Assembly (NCBI GenBank): GCA_038239145.1
Contig: JBBSFB010000015.1
Location: 12,725 to 76,724, forward strand
Source of the DNA: PALSA-610 sp038239145
GTDB taxonomy: Bacteria > Actinomycetota > Acidimicrobiia > IMCC26256 > PALSA-610
Direction of reading: 5' to 3'
DNA: 64,000 nucleotides
Shown here: positions 1 through 8,828 of the stretch, one piece after another
How the letters are laid out: each line of letters begins with the position of its first letter
Numbering within the stretch: position 1 is the stretch's first letter
The notes under the pieces: generated by a model
What the model was told of the DNA's origin: nothing
Database searches by the model: none
The model's input: only the letters and a program-made list of their open reading frames with translations
Translations under genes and position numbers: made by a program

Positions 1-240
1 TGCGGTGAGCATCAACACGGGTGCGTCACACCCCTTTTCCCGCATCGTGCTGCAGACCTCGAACCCGTCGATACCCGGAAGCATCACGTCGAGGATGACG
101 GTGTCGAACGTGGCCTCGCTGGCGAGCCACAGCGCGTCAGTGCCGTTGTTCGCGACGTCGACGGAGTAGCCCTCCTCGACGAATCCGCGCCGCAGCAACG
201 CGGCCATACGTGCCTCGTCCTCGATGATCAAGAGCCGCAT
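1..240 (-). CDS. OmpR-type response regulator, N-terminal part (cut by window edge)
   Basis: The first 80 residues of a receiver domain are visible, starting at an ATG on the minus strand; the rest lies outside the window. It opens MRLLIIEDEARMAALLRRGF and carries the acidic pair after the first strand plus the phospho-acceptor context VILDVMLPGIDG. The DNA-binding half is not visible, so the OmpR assignment rests on receiver similarity and position. It lies 97 bp after the upstream histidine kinase, so the same transcript may reach it. It is probably the regulator of a second two-component pair whose kinase is outside the window. Confidence 0.85.
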   Translation of the reverse strand, partial: MRLLIIEDEARMAALLRRGFVEEGYSVDVANNGTDALWLASEATFDTVILDVMLPGIDGFEVCSTMREKGCDAPVLMLTA

Positions 241-337
241 CGTTCCAACATACGGACTTCACATGTGAGCATTGTGAGAACCACGCACAGCGGCCAACAG
301 CCTGTGCATCCTGGCTTCGATGACGGTCCGAGACTGT

Positions 338-1609
338 TCAGCGCATTGTCAGCTCGAACATCGGGTGGGGTCCCGAATGCGCGAGTCGTAAGCGCGCACC
401 TTCGGCATGGGCGAGCGCGGCGGCAAGCGGAAGCCCAAATCCGTGACCGCCCTCAGCTCCGGCCGAAAAGACATCGTCGCCGTCGCCGCTGATTCCCGGA
501 CCTTCGTCCGCGACCGCGATGACGGCTCCGCCTTCGACGGCCGATCGCACTGAAATGGTGACGACACCAGAGCCGTGCTGCAGCGCGTTGTCGAGCAGGA
601 CGTCGAGGATCTGGGCCAGCGCGGTGCTCGACGCATGCGCGCTCGATGTGGTCACGTCCTGCACGCTGACCCGAATCGGTCGAGCAACCGCGGCGAACGT
701 TCCGTGCCAGCGATGTTCCGCGGCACGGGCCACCTCTCCCAGATCGACAGGTCCTCGTACCGCGGTACCGCGCGCCAGCAGCAGAAGATCATTGATCGTT
801 CGTTCGAGGCGGTCGGCCTCGGTGAGCACTTCATGCAGCGCCGTGCTCGGGTCTGGTCGTGGGCGCGCAAGCTCGGCTTCAACTGCTAACCGCAGCGAGG
901 CAAGCGGCGTGCGCAGTTGATGAGAAGCGTGGGCACTGAAGGTCCGTTCACGTTCGACGAGTTGTCCGAGCTGGGCCGCGGTGTCGTCGAGCGCCTGGGC
1001 GACGTCGTCGACCTCGGCAATGCCCGAGCGAGGCGCTCGCACGGCGAAGTCGCCATGGCCAAGGCGGGTCGCGGCGGCTCGTAGCCTGCGCATCGGACGC
1101 GCCAATGCGGCGGACACACCCAGTCCGACAAGGATCGCGACAATCGTGGCGGCGACTCCGAGCAGCACGATCGTGACGCGTTGGCGACGGACCTGTGTGT
1201 CGGTGACGGTGATCGGCTCGGAGACGCGGATTGCGGCTATCACGCGCAGCCCGCGTACGACGGGCACTCCCACGACGAGGGAGGAGCCTGCTTGGCCGTT
1301 GTTGGTGTGGCCCGCCAATGCGCGCTGGACGATCGGGTCCGCTCTGGTGGGGCCTTCGCCACCGCGCCGCTCGCCAGTCGTCTCGTAGACGCTGAGGTCG
1401 CCGTCAGACGCAGGATCGGGCAAGGTCAGCGTCGTGCTGGGCTCGATCTGATCGGGGAGGCGCGTCGCGGTCGTGACGGCGAGACGTTCGAGGCGCGCCA
1501 TGGATTGGGCACGTTCGTCGTGGCCGAGACGGATCGCCAGGGGAATTGCGAGCGTGGCGACAGCCAGCAGCGCGATGGCGACGATGGCTCCGAGAATGCG
1601 GGGTCTCAC
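338..1609 (-). CDS. Two-component sensor histidine kinase
   Basis: A 423-residue membrane sensor kinase. The GTG start is chosen because it overlaps the stop of the upstream response regulator (GTGA); a longer reading would run far into that gene. Transmembrane segments lie at about residues 5-27 and 146-170 and enclose a periplasmic sensor of about 118 residues. HAMP follows (about 171-222), then the H-box SHQLRTPL with phospho-acceptor His230. The ATPase domain shows an N-box (DNALQHG), G1 (DEGPGI) and G2 (GHGFGLPLA). It is likely the partner of the regulator encoded immediately upstream. The signal sensed cannot be told from the sequence. Confidence 0.93.
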   Translation of the reverse strand: MRPRILGAIVAIALLAVATLAIPLAIRLGHDERAQSMARLERLAVTTATRLPDQIEPSTTLTLPDPASDGDLSVYETTGERRGGEGPTRADPIVQRALAGHTNNGQAGSSLVVGVPVVRGLRVIAAIRVSEPITVTDTQVRRQRVTIVLLGVAATIVAILVGLGVSAALARPMRRLRAAATRLGHGDFAVRAPRSGIAEVDDVAQALDDTAAQLGQLVERERTFSAHASHQLRTPLASLRLAVEAELARPRPDPSTALHEVLTEADRLERTINDLLLLARGTAVRGPVDLGEVARAAEHRWHGTFAAVARPIRVSVQDVTTSSAHASSTALAQILDVLLDNALQHGSGVVTISVRSAVEGGAVIAVADEGPGISGDGDDVFSAGAEGGHGFGLPLAAALAHAEGARLRLAHSGPHPMFELTMR

Positions 1610-2289
1610 AGGCGTTCGAGCCGGTAGCCGATGCCGCGCAGCGTTGTAACGGTGACCGCACCCGGCGCGGTGACATCGAGCTTGCGCCGCAGGGTGGAGA
1701 CGGTGACGTCGAGAGTCTTCGTCGAACCGAACCAGTGTTCGTCCCACACGTCCGCCATGAGTTCCTCTCGGCGTAACACATTCCCGGCGACGGCTGCCAG
1801 GCTGCACAACAGATCGAACTCCTTGGCGCGGAGTTCGACGTCGACGCCGCCGACCGACACGACGCGTGCCGCGCGGTCGACGACGAGGTCGCCGACCACG
1901 ATGCGCTCGCCGCCGGATGCGACTCGGCGCAGGTGGGTTCGAACGCGTGCGGAGAGTTCCGCAAGTCGAAATGGCTTGGTGACGTAATCGACGGCGCCGC
2001 TGTCGAGCCCGATGACGACGTCGATCTCCGCGTCGCGCGCGGTCAGGATGAGGATCGGGAGCGCGGGCTGTTCCAGGAGCAGGGTGCGACAGAGGTCGAT
2101 CCCGTCGCCGTCGGGCAGACCGAGATCGAGCAGTACGAGGTCGGGTGCGCGCTCGCGCGCTAAAGCGTTCGCTTCAGCAATCGTGTGCGCCCAGGCCGCG
2201 TCGACCTCGTCGGACGCGAGCGCGCGTTGCAGGTTTGCGCCGATGCCGTCGTCGTCTTCGACGATCAGGAGGTGAGCCGGCCGTCGCAC
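1606..2289 (-). CDS. OmpR/PhoB-family response regulator
   Basis: A 227-residue DNA-binding response regulator. The receiver domain shows the acidic patch EDDD near residues 11-14, the phospho-acceptor Asp55 (LVLLDLGLPDGDG) and the conserved lysine in YVTKPF. A winged-helix output domain occupies about residues 130-227, with the family's typical C-terminal signature GIGYRLE. It is first in the minus-strand block and overlaps the kinase start by 4 bp, so translational coupling is likely. The kinase is presumably its phospho-donor. Target genes are unknown; the ABC-transporter operon reads away from it across the 156-bp gap. Confidence 0.95.
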   Translation of the reverse strand: MRRPAHLLIVEDDDGIGANLQRALASDEVDAAWAHTIAEANALARERAPDLVLLDLGLPDGDGIDLCRTLLLEQPALPILILTARDAEIDVVIGLDSGAVDYVTKPFRLAELSARVRTHLRRVASGGERIVVGDLVVDRAARVVSVGGVDVELRAKEFDLLCSLAAVAGNVLRREELMADVWDEHWFGSTKTLDVTVSTLRRKLDVTAPGAVTVTTLRGIGYRLERL

Positions 2290-2445
2290 GACCGTGAGCG
2301 TAGGACGCGCTGTGCGACGACGGCATCGGGGTTCGCGACCTGAGAGGAGTTTTGCCGGGATTTTGCCCCTCGGCGTTCGGCCCTTCAGGCGACGGTGGTC
2401 ATGGTGCCCTCACGCAGTGCAACCGTCGAAACAGGAGAGTCTCGG

Positions 2446-3075
2446 ATGCGTCGTAGTACCCGGCGAATAGTTGTCAGCTCGTTCGCGCTCACCGCCGTGC
2501 TGGCCGCATGCGGGTCATCCAAGACCGCCGCGCCGCCCAACTCGTCCGGTGGTGCCGCAGCCAGCGTCACGACGGTTGCGGGAGCCCCGAATCCCAACGC
2601 GAAGGAGCAGCTGCCGCCGGGTGACATTCCTGACAATCAGGTGTTCGTGCCTTACACCCCGGCGACCGGCGGATACTCGATGAGCTACCCGCAAGGCTGG
2701 GCCAAGCGGGAAACGGCCGCGACGACGACCTTCACCCAGAACTTCAACTCGATCGACGTGACAACGACCAAGACCGCGTCCGCACCCACAACTGCTTCGG
2801 CCCGTTCGACGGCGACGTCGCAGTTGGGCAAGCTTCCGGGCTTCCACCTGAACACGGCCGACTCGGTCACGCGCGCTTCCGGCCCGGCGATTCGCGTCGT
2901 CTACAGTGCGACCAGCGCAACTGACGCCGTCACCGGCAAGTCCGTCACTTTGGACGTGGAGCGCTACCTGTTCTGGCACAACGGCACGCTCGTCACGATC
3001 ACGTTGTCGAGCGCGAAGGGTTCCGACAACGTCGACCCTTGGAAGACCGTCACCAACTCGCTGGTATGGAAGTGA
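2446..3075 (+). CDS. Exported lipoprotein of unknown function
   Basis: A 209-residue lipoprotein. The ATG at 2446 is preferred over the GTG at 2395 because AGGAGAG lies just upstream and the signal peptide then has normal length. It has a twin-arginine-rich n-region (MRRSTRRIV), a hydrophobic core and the lipobox LAAC, giving an acylated Cys at about residue 21, followed by a Ser/Gly/Thr linker. The mature domain (YSMSYPQGWAKRE onwards) recalls the PsbP/LpqN-like fold of actinobacterial lipoproteins, but I cannot assign a family firmly. It is 7 bp upstream of an ABC ATPase gene, so it may be an extracytoplasmic partner of that transporter. Confidence 0.8.
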   Translation: MRRSTRRIVVSSFALTAVLAACGSSKTAAPPNSSGGAAASVTTVAGAPNPNAKEQLPPGDIPDNQVFVPYTPATGGYSMSYPQGWAKRETAATTTFTQNFNSIDVTTTKTASAPTTASARSTATSQLGKLPGFHLNTADSVTRASGPAIRVVYSATSATDAVTGKSVTLDVERYLFWHNGTLVTITLSSAKGSDNVDPWKTVTNSLVWK

Positions 3076-3082
3076 GCACGCG

Positions 3083-3742
3083 ATGACGCTGCTCGAAGCT
3101 GACCGCCTCTTTCGGTTCTTCCACACCGGCGGAGAGGAAACCGTCGCGCTGGCAGGTGTGACGCTGCGGATCGACGCTGGCGAGCTGGTCGCGATCACCG
3201 GGCCTTCGGGGTCGGGAAAGTCGACGCTACTCAACTGCCTCGCCGGTTTGGATGAGCCCGACGGCGGCACAGTACGTATCGAAGGCGTCGTGCTGTCCCG
3301 CCAACCTGAGGCCGACCGCGCGCGAATGCGCGCGCGGTCGGTCGGCGTGTTGTGGCAGAACGCCAACCTCCTCGACCACCTCGATCTACGAGACAACGTG
3401 CTCTTCGCCCAACAACTCACAGGAACGACGGACAGTGCGCGCGCCGACCATCTGCTCCTGCGACTCGGGCTCGCCGACCGTGCGCACGCTTGGCCATCCA
3501 ACCTTTCCGGCGGCGAGGCCGCGCGCGCGGGTCTCGCGGTCGCGCTCGCGAACGATCCGACGGTCCTCTTGGCCGACGAACCGACTGGAGAACTGGACAC
3601 GACGACCGCCGGGAGCGTCGTCGCGCTTCTCGATGAGCATGCCGCCACCGGGCACGTCGTCGTGGTCGTCACCCATTCCGACACGGTCGCCAACAAGGCG
3701 CATCGGATCGTTCGATTGCGAGACGGAGAGATCGACGCATGA
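3083..3742 (+). CDS. ABC transporter ATP-binding protein (LolD/MacB type)
   Basis: A 219-residue ABC ATPase. It shows Walker A GPSGSGKST (about residues 40-48), a Q-loop (LWQNANLLDHLDLRDNV), the signature LSGGEAARAGLAVAL, Walker B TVLLADEPTGELD and the H-loop histidine in VTHSD. The ATG start follows the lipoprotein stop by 7 bp. Composition is typical of ATPases that drive FtsX/MacB-like permeases rather than transmembrane solute pores. It overlaps the next ATPase gene by 4 bp. Two separate ATPases before one permease suggest they work as a heterodimer. Confidence 0.93.
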   Translation: MTLLEADRLFRFFHTGGEETVALAGVTLRIDAGELVAITGPSGSGKSTLLNCLAGLDEPDGGTVRIEGVVLSRQPEADRARMRARSVGVLWQNANLLDHLDLRDNVLFAQQLTGTTDSARADHLLLRLGLADRAHAWPSNLSGGEAARAGLAVALANDPTVLLADEPTGELDTTTAGSVVALLDEHAATGHVVVVVTHSDTVANKAHRIVRLRDGEIDA

Positions 3743-4452
3743 ACACACAGCTCGATTCAGTGCAGCCCGAAGCCCCGGACGCGACGACCGCACCCCTGGT
3801 GCGTTGCTCGGCATTGGCGCGCACCTTCGGGCGAGGGCCCGCGGCGGTCGTCGCGTTGCATCACGCCACCTGCGAGATCAACTCCGGCCAGCTCGTCGCC
3901 CTCGTCGGGCCGTCCGGCTCGGGCAAGTCGACGTTGTTGCACCTGTTGGCGGGGCTCGATACGCCGACCGCCGGAACCGTCGAATGGCCCGCGCTCGCCG
4001 GAGCGGCGTTGCGACCCGGACCGATCGCGGTCGTGTTCCAGTCTCCGAGCCTGTTGGCGCCGCTCGATGTGCTCGAAAACGTCGCGTTGCCGCTCCTGCT
4101 CGCCGGAGCGGGACAGGTCAACGCGAACCAAGCCGCCCACAACGCACTTGCCGCGCTCGACCTTGACGCAATCGCAGCCAAGCTGCCTGACGAACTCTCG
4201 GGCGGACAGGCCCAACGCGTCGCGATCGCTCGCGCGTTGGCGGGCAGCCCACGACTGATTCTGGCCGACGAACCCACAGGTCAACTCGATCACGACACCG
4301 CGACCGCAGTGGTCGACACCCTCATCGCCGCAGCCGAGCGATGCGGTGCCGCGCTCGTCGTCGCGACCCACGATCAAGATGTCGCCGCTCGTCTCACGAC
4401 TCGTTGGCGTGTCGCTGATGGTCAACTCTTTAGCGACGAGGTCGCGTCGTGA
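3739..4452 (+). CDS. ABC transporter ATP-binding protein, second subunit
   Basis: A 237-residue ABC ATPase. It has Walker A GPSGSGKST (about residues 57-65), the Q-loop region VFQSPSLLAPLDV, the signature LSGGQAQRVAIARAL, Walker B LILADEPTGQLD and the H-loop ATHDQD. About 20 extra N-terminal residues precede the ABC core. The start overlaps the stop of the first ATPase (ATGA) and the end overlaps the permease start (GTGA), so all three are translationally coupled. The signature motif is canonical here and diverged in its partner (LSGGEAARAG), which would fit an asymmetric heterodimer. Confidence 0.94.
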   Translation: MNTQLDSVQPEAPDATTAPLVRCSALARTFGRGPAAVVALHHATCEINSGQLVALVGPSGSGKSTLLHLLAGLDTPTAGTVEWPALAGAALRPGPIAVVFQSPSLLAPLDVLENVALPLLLAGAGQVNANQAAHNALAALDLDAIAAKLPDELSGGQAQRVAIARALAGSPRLILADEPTGQLDHDTATAVVDTLIAAAERCGAALVVATHDQDVAARLTTRWRVADGQLFSDEVAS

Positions 4453-7112
4453 TCACACTCCAATGGATCCGAGGCCAGATTCGCCGACGCGCCGGCAGAG
4501 TCGCCGCGACCGCGACGGGCGTTGCTGTCGCCGTAGCGTTGCTCGCGTCATTGGGCGCGTTCCTCGCCCACAGCAAATCGACCATGACCCAACGGTCGGT
4601 CGCGAACGTCCCCGTCGACTGGCAGGTCGAGACGACCGCCACCGGCACCGGCCCGCAGCTCCTGCGCTCTGTGCGCGCCTATCCCGGCGTGCAAGCCGCG
4701 TTACCCGTCGAGTTCGGACAGGTTACGAGCCTCACTGCCACCACGGGTGGAACCCAACAAATCACCGGGTCCGGATTCGTTCTCGGCATCCCCGACACCT
4801 ACCGGGCAACGTTCCCCGCCGTGATCCGCAACCTGATCGGACCGCAACAAGGTGTGCTCGTCGCGCAGCAAACCGCGGCCAATCTCCATGTCGCACCCGG
4901 CGACACGATCACCGTCGGTCGAGCGGGACTGCCTCCCGTCAAGATCGTCGCCAACAGCGTCGTCGACCTGCCGTCGGCCGATACTCTCTTCCAAACAGTT
5001 GGCGTTCCGGCCGGCGCGACCGCCCAGGCGCCGCCCGACACCGTGCTGCTCGTCCCCGAAACGCAGTGGCATCGCATCTTCGATCCGCTCGCCAAGGTGC
5101 GGCCCGATCTCGTCAAGACCCAGATCCATACCCGGATCGATCACACGTTGCCGACCGATCCGTCGGCCGCCTACTCGAGCGTCCTTGGCCGTGCCAACAA
5201 CCTCGAGGTGTCACTCGCAGGAGCCGGCAAGGTGGGCGACAACCTTGCGGCCACGCTCGCTTCGGCACGCGCGGACGCGCTTTATGCCCAGGTGCTGTTC
5301 TTGTTTCTCGGGCTCCCGGGCACTGTCCTCGCCGGACTCCTCACTGCGACCGTCGCGGCCGCGGGCCGAGACCGTCGACGCCGCGAGCAGGCGCTTCTGC
5401 GTACTCGCGGCGCGACGACCACCCAACTCGTACGCCTCGCGCTCGGCGAAACCGCACTCGTCGGCACCATCGGCGCCGCGATCGGCCTCGTCGGAGCATC
5501 GATCATCGGTTCGGTGGCGTTCGGGAGCGCGAGCTTTGGAACCAGCACCGCGTCGGCGATCGGATGGGCAGCCGCAGCCGCGTTCGGTGGCTTCGTGGTC
5601 GCAGCCGCGGCCATCGCCGGACCCGCTTGGATCGACGCTCGCGGCATCACCGTCAGCGCGGCCCGACGCCACGTCGATCGCAGTCGCACACCGCGATGGA
5701 CTCGGTACGGCATCGATCTCTGGCTCTTCGGAGCCGGTGCTCTCATCTTCTGGCTCACCAGCCGCGGCGGATACAAGCTCGTCCTCGCCCCCGAAGGCGT
5801 CCCTGCGATATCCGTCAACTACTGGGCCTTCGTCGGACCCGCCCTCATGTGGATCGGTGGCGGTCTGCTCGCGTGGCGTATCGCCGAATTCGCATTGCAC
5901 CACGGTCGTCGCCCTCTGCGCACCGCGACGCGACCGCTCGCCGGTCCGCTATCCGACACGGTGGCCGCGAGCATGCAACGCCAACGACGCCTCCTGGCCC
6001 GCGGCGTCGCGCTGGTCGCGCTCACGGCCACCTTCGCCGCATCGACCGCGATCTTCAACTCCACCTACCGCCAACAGGCACTCGTCGACGCGGTGCTCAC
6101 GAACGGCGCCGACGTCACCGTCGCCCAACCTCCCGGCGCGACCACCGGACCCGCGTTCGCGAACACCCTCAAAGCCGTCTCCGACATCGTCCACATCGAA
6201 CCCATACAACATCGCTACGCGTACGTCGGGTCAGACCTCCAAGATCTGTTCGGCCTGAACCCCGCGACCGTTGTCGACGCCGCCAAACTCCAAAACGCGT
6301 ACTTCCAAGGCGGGACCGCACAACAACTCATGCAGCGACTCGCGCAACATCCCGACAACCTCATCGTCAGCGCCGAAACCGTCAAGGACTACCAGTTGCA
6401 CCCCGGCGACCAGATCATCTTGCGGCTCCAAGACGCCCAAACAAAACGGTACGTCCCCGTCAAGTTCCAATACGTCGGCATCGGCAAGGAATTTCCCACC
6501 GCACCCCGAGACAGTTTCCTGCTCGCCAACCGCGACTACGTCGCGGCACAAACCCATAGCGACGCCGTCGGGATCTTCCTCATCAACACCGCGGGGCACT
6601 CTCCCGCTCCGATCGCGGACGCCCTCCGACGACAACTCGGGACCACAGTCACCGTCACGGACCTCACGCACACTCGCCGCATCATCGCGTCGAGTCTCAC
6701 CGCAGTCGACCTCGCGGGCCTCACCCAAGTCGAGCTCGGATTTGCCCTCGCGCTCGCCGCCGCAGCGACCGGACTCGTGCTCTGGCTCGGCTTCGCCGAA
6801 CGGCGCCGAACCTTCGCGATCGTGCACGCACTCGGCGCGCGTCCACGTCAGCTCGCAGCGTTCGTCTGGAGCGAAGCCGGCTACGTCCTCGTCGTGGGTC
6901 TCGGGTTGGGAGTCATCGGCGGCAGCCTGCTCAGCCAAGCGCTCGTGAAGATCCTCACCGGCGTCTTCGACCCACCCCCGGACGCTCTCGCAATTCCCTG
7001 GACGTACTTGACGATCGCGACCACGGTCGGGGTCGTCGCGGTCGCGATCGCAGCCACGCTCGCCGTCCGAGAAGCCAGCAAGCCCCAACTCTCGGTCCTT
7101 CGCGACGTCTAA
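4449..7112 (+). CDS. Large FtsX-family ABC permease
   Basis: An 887-residue membrane protein with a GTG start overlapping the ATPase stop. An N-terminal transmembrane segment (about residues 18-38) precedes a long extracytoplasmic domain. A first FtsX-like transmembrane block follows (about 275-400, with the cytoplasmic patch RDRRRREQALLRTRGA), then further helices around 425-490. A second extracytoplasmic domain comes next, and a last FtsX block with the matching motif AERRRTFAIVHALGARPRQL. This duplicated FtsX layout is that of MacB/LolCE-type mechanotransmission permeases, used for lipoprotein or peptide handling rather than channel transport. The substrate is unknown. Confidence 0.9.
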   Translation: MITLQWIRGQIRRRAGRVAATATGVAVAVALLASLGAFLAHSKSTMTQRSVANVPVDWQVETTATGTGPQLLRSVRAYPGVQAALPVEFGQVTSLTATTGGTQQITGSGFVLGIPDTYRATFPAVIRNLIGPQQGVLVAQQTAANLHVAPGDTITVGRAGLPPVKIVANSVVDLPSADTLFQTVGVPAGATAQAPPDTVLLVPETQWHRIFDPLAKVRPDLVKTQIHTRIDHTLPTDPSAAYSSVLGRANNLEVSLAGAGKVGDNLAATLASARADALYAQVLFLFLGLPGTVLAGLLTATVAAAGRDRRRREQALLRTRGATTTQLVRLALGETALVGTIGAAIGLVGASIIGSVAFGSASFGTSTASAIGWAAAAAFGGFVVAAAAIAGPAWIDARGITVSAARRHVDRSRTPRWTRYGIDLWLFGAGALIFWLTSRGGYKLVLAPEGVPAISVNYWAFVGPALMWIGGGLLAWRIAEFALHHGRRPLRTATRPLAGPLSDTVAASMQRQRRLLARGVALVALTATFAASTAIFNSTYRQQALVDAVLTNGADVTVAQPPGATTGPAFANTLKAVSDIVHIEPIQHRYAYVGSDLQDLFGLNPATVVDAAKLQNAYFQGGTAQQLMQRLAQHPDNLIVSAETVKDYQLHPGDQIILRLQDAQTKRYVPVKFQYVGIGKEFPTAPRDSFLLANRDYVAAQTHSDAVGIFLINTAGHSPAPIADALRRQLGTTVTVTDLTHTRRIIASSLTAVDLAGLTQVELGFALALAAAATGLVLWLGFAERRRTFAIVHALGARPRQLAAFVWSEAGYVLVVGLGLGVIGGSLLSQALVKILTGVFDPPPDALAIPWTYLTIATTVGVVAVAIAATLAVREASKPQLSVLRDV

Positions 7113-7115
7113 CCC

Positions 7116-8270
7116 GTGCGCCATCGATTGCCATTCCACAGAGCCGGGACCGTCTTCGTCGCGGCGTGCCTCTTAGTGTCCTGCGGCTCATCGAAGCATG
7201 CATCGAGCGCAACGCCGAGCATCCCGGCGAAACGCGCGCAATCGCAAACCGTCCCCGCTTCCGACAACCACGCGCCAGTGACGAACGTGTACGCGGCCGC
7301 GGGCGCCGGAATGCTGAACGCGGCAACACGTAAGGCGCGCTCGCTCGTGTACGTGCCGGAGAGCCTCTCGGACTACGTCGACGTGATCGACCCCAACACC
7401 TTCCAGGTGATCGACCGATACCGCACCGGTGCCCGGCCGCAACATGTCGTACCCGGCTGGGACATGCGCACCCTGTACGCCGCCAACAATCTTGGGAACT
7501 CCCTGACGCCCATCGATCCCAACACCGGAAAGATCTCCGGACCCAACATCCCCGTCGACGACCCGTACAACCTCTACTTCACTCCCGACGGACGCTCCGC
7601 GATCGTCGTCGCGGAATACCTCCAACGCCTCGACTTCCGCGACCCCCACACCTTCGCACTACAACAACACGTCGCCGTCGACTGCGCAGGCATCGACCAC
7701 GTCGACTACAACACCGACGGCACCTACCTCATCGCAACCTGCGAATACGCCGGTCGACTCGTCAAGATCGACGTCGCAACCCGCAAGATCATCGCCTACC
7801 TCGATCTCCCCGGCTCCAGCCCACAAGACATCAAACTCGAACCGGCCGGACACATCTTCTACGTCGCCGACATGAAACTCGGCGGCGTTCACCTCGTCGA
7901 CGGCGCAACTCTCCGCGCCGTCGGCTTCATCCCGACCGGTCCCGACGCCCACGGCCTCTACCCCAGCCGCGATGGCCGCCACCTCTACGTCTCCAACCGC
8001 CGCGGCGCATCAGTGAGCGTCATCGACTTCGCAACCCGCACCCTCACTGCGACATGGAGCCTCCCCGGCACGAGCCCCGACATGGGCGGCGTCAGCAGCG
8101 ACGGCAAAGTGCTCTGGCTCTCCGGCCGCTTCCACGCCGCCGTCTACGCCATCTCCACCGCCGACGGCCACCTCATCGCCACCATCCACGTCCCGCACCG
8201 TCCTCACGGTCTCTGCGTATGGCCACAACCCGGCCGCTACTCGATCGGTCATACCGGAGTCACCCGATGA
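7116..8270 (+). CDS. YVTN-type beta-propeller lipoprotein
   Basis: A 384-residue exported protein whose GTG start lies 3 bp after the permease stop. The signal peptide ends in the lipobox LVSC (Cys about residue 24). The mature part has repeated propeller blades with the pattern x-V-x-V-I-D-x-x-T (DYVDVIDPNTFQVIDRY; ASVSVIDFATRTLTATW) and the blade-edge phrase PDGRSAIV. This is the YVTN/surface-antigen family of seven-bladed propellers, mostly used for binding at the cell surface. Sitting at the end of an FtsX-transporter operon, it may be cargo or a periplasmic partner. No catalytic residues are evident. Confidence 0.85.
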   Translation: MRHRLPFHRAGTVFVAACLLVSCGSSKHASSATPSIPAKRAQSQTVPASDNHAPVTNVYAAAGAGMLNAATRKARSLVYVPESLSDYVDVIDPNTFQVIDRYRTGARPQHVVPGWDMRTLYAANNLGNSLTPIDPNTGKISGPNIPVDDPYNLYFTPDGRSAIVVAEYLQRLDFRDPHTFALQQHVAVDCAGIDHVDYNTDGTYLIATCEYAGRLVKIDVATRKIIAYLDLPGSSPQDIKLEPAGHIFYVADMKLGGVHLVDGATLRAVGFIPTGPDAHGLYPSRDGRHLYVSNRRGASVSVIDFATRTLTATWSLPGTSPDMGGVSSDGKVLWLSGRFHAAVYAISTADGHLIATIHVPHRPHGLCVWPQPGRYSIGHTGVTR

Positions 8271-8289
8271 CGCGGGAAGCTGCGGGCCG

Positions 8290-8685
8290 GTGAACTTCTC
8301 CGACGCCGTCGAGAAAGAGTCCCCGTCGGACGCTGACGAGTGCGGCGCAGTAGTCGTCAAGTTCCACGAAGCAACTCACGGCGGAAATCAGGAACACTTC
8401 GCCGACGAGGCCGACGACATAACCGTTCTACCGTCGGAAGGTTGCGAACACGGCGTGGATCTGGTCTTGTGGGCACCGCGTGAGTTCGATGAATCGGCGC
8501 TGCGCGCCGTCATCGACAAACATCGTCCGATACCCGTGTTCGTAGTTCTCGACGCGGCAAGGCAGCCCGGGGACATCTCCCAGTGCCTCGGAGCCGGTGC
8601 CATTCAATGTCTGATCGACCCTGCGAACCAGTTCCTCATCGCCAATATCCGAGCCATCGCGCGCCGACTCGACGCCGGCCAATGA
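8290..8685 (+). CDS. Receiver-like domain protein, apparently degenerate
   Basis: A 131-residue protein from a GTG start 19 bp after the propeller gene. The middle and C-terminal half follows receiver-domain order: a strand VDLVLWAPREFDE where the phospho-acceptor would sit, then PIPVFVVLDA, then GAGAIQCLIDP in place of the usual GADDYL-KP, then a helix. The acidic N-terminal cluster and the usual Asp and Lys are not clearly present, so phosphorylation is doubtful. It may be a pseudo-receiver scaffold. The family call is inference from pattern only. Confidence 0.6.
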   Translation: MNFSDAVEKESPSDADECGAVVVKFHEATHGGNQEHFADEADDITVLPSEGCEHGVDLVLWAPREFDESALRAVIDKHRPIPVFVVLDAARQPGDISQCLGAGAIQCLIDPANQFLIANIRAIARRLDAGQ

Positions 8686-8828
8686 CGTCCCCCTCGCTCA
8701 AAGCATCGCCTTGGCGTCGACGTGCGTATTTGGCGAGACGAGCGCGGCGTGCTCGTGTTCAAGGGACCGTGTCTAGCGCCGAAATTCGCTCTCTTCCTGC
8801 CGCCAGCCCCGTGAACGTCGCGCCGTGA
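8683..8828 (+). CDS. Possible 48-residue basic small protein
   Basis: A short reading frame starts in the ATGA that ends the receiver-like gene and stops in the GTGA that opens the PAP2 gene, so both junctions have the geometry of translational coupling. The product is very arginine-rich in the middle (WRRRAYLARRARRARVQ) and has no family I recognise. It may only be a coupling frame or chance. The clean double overlap is the sole support. Confidence 0.3.

Noticed and set aside
4346..6559. 737-codon plus-strand frame inside the FtsX permease gene
   Set aside because: It is a frame-shadow of the permease, almost all Arg, Pro and Ser, with no conserved features.
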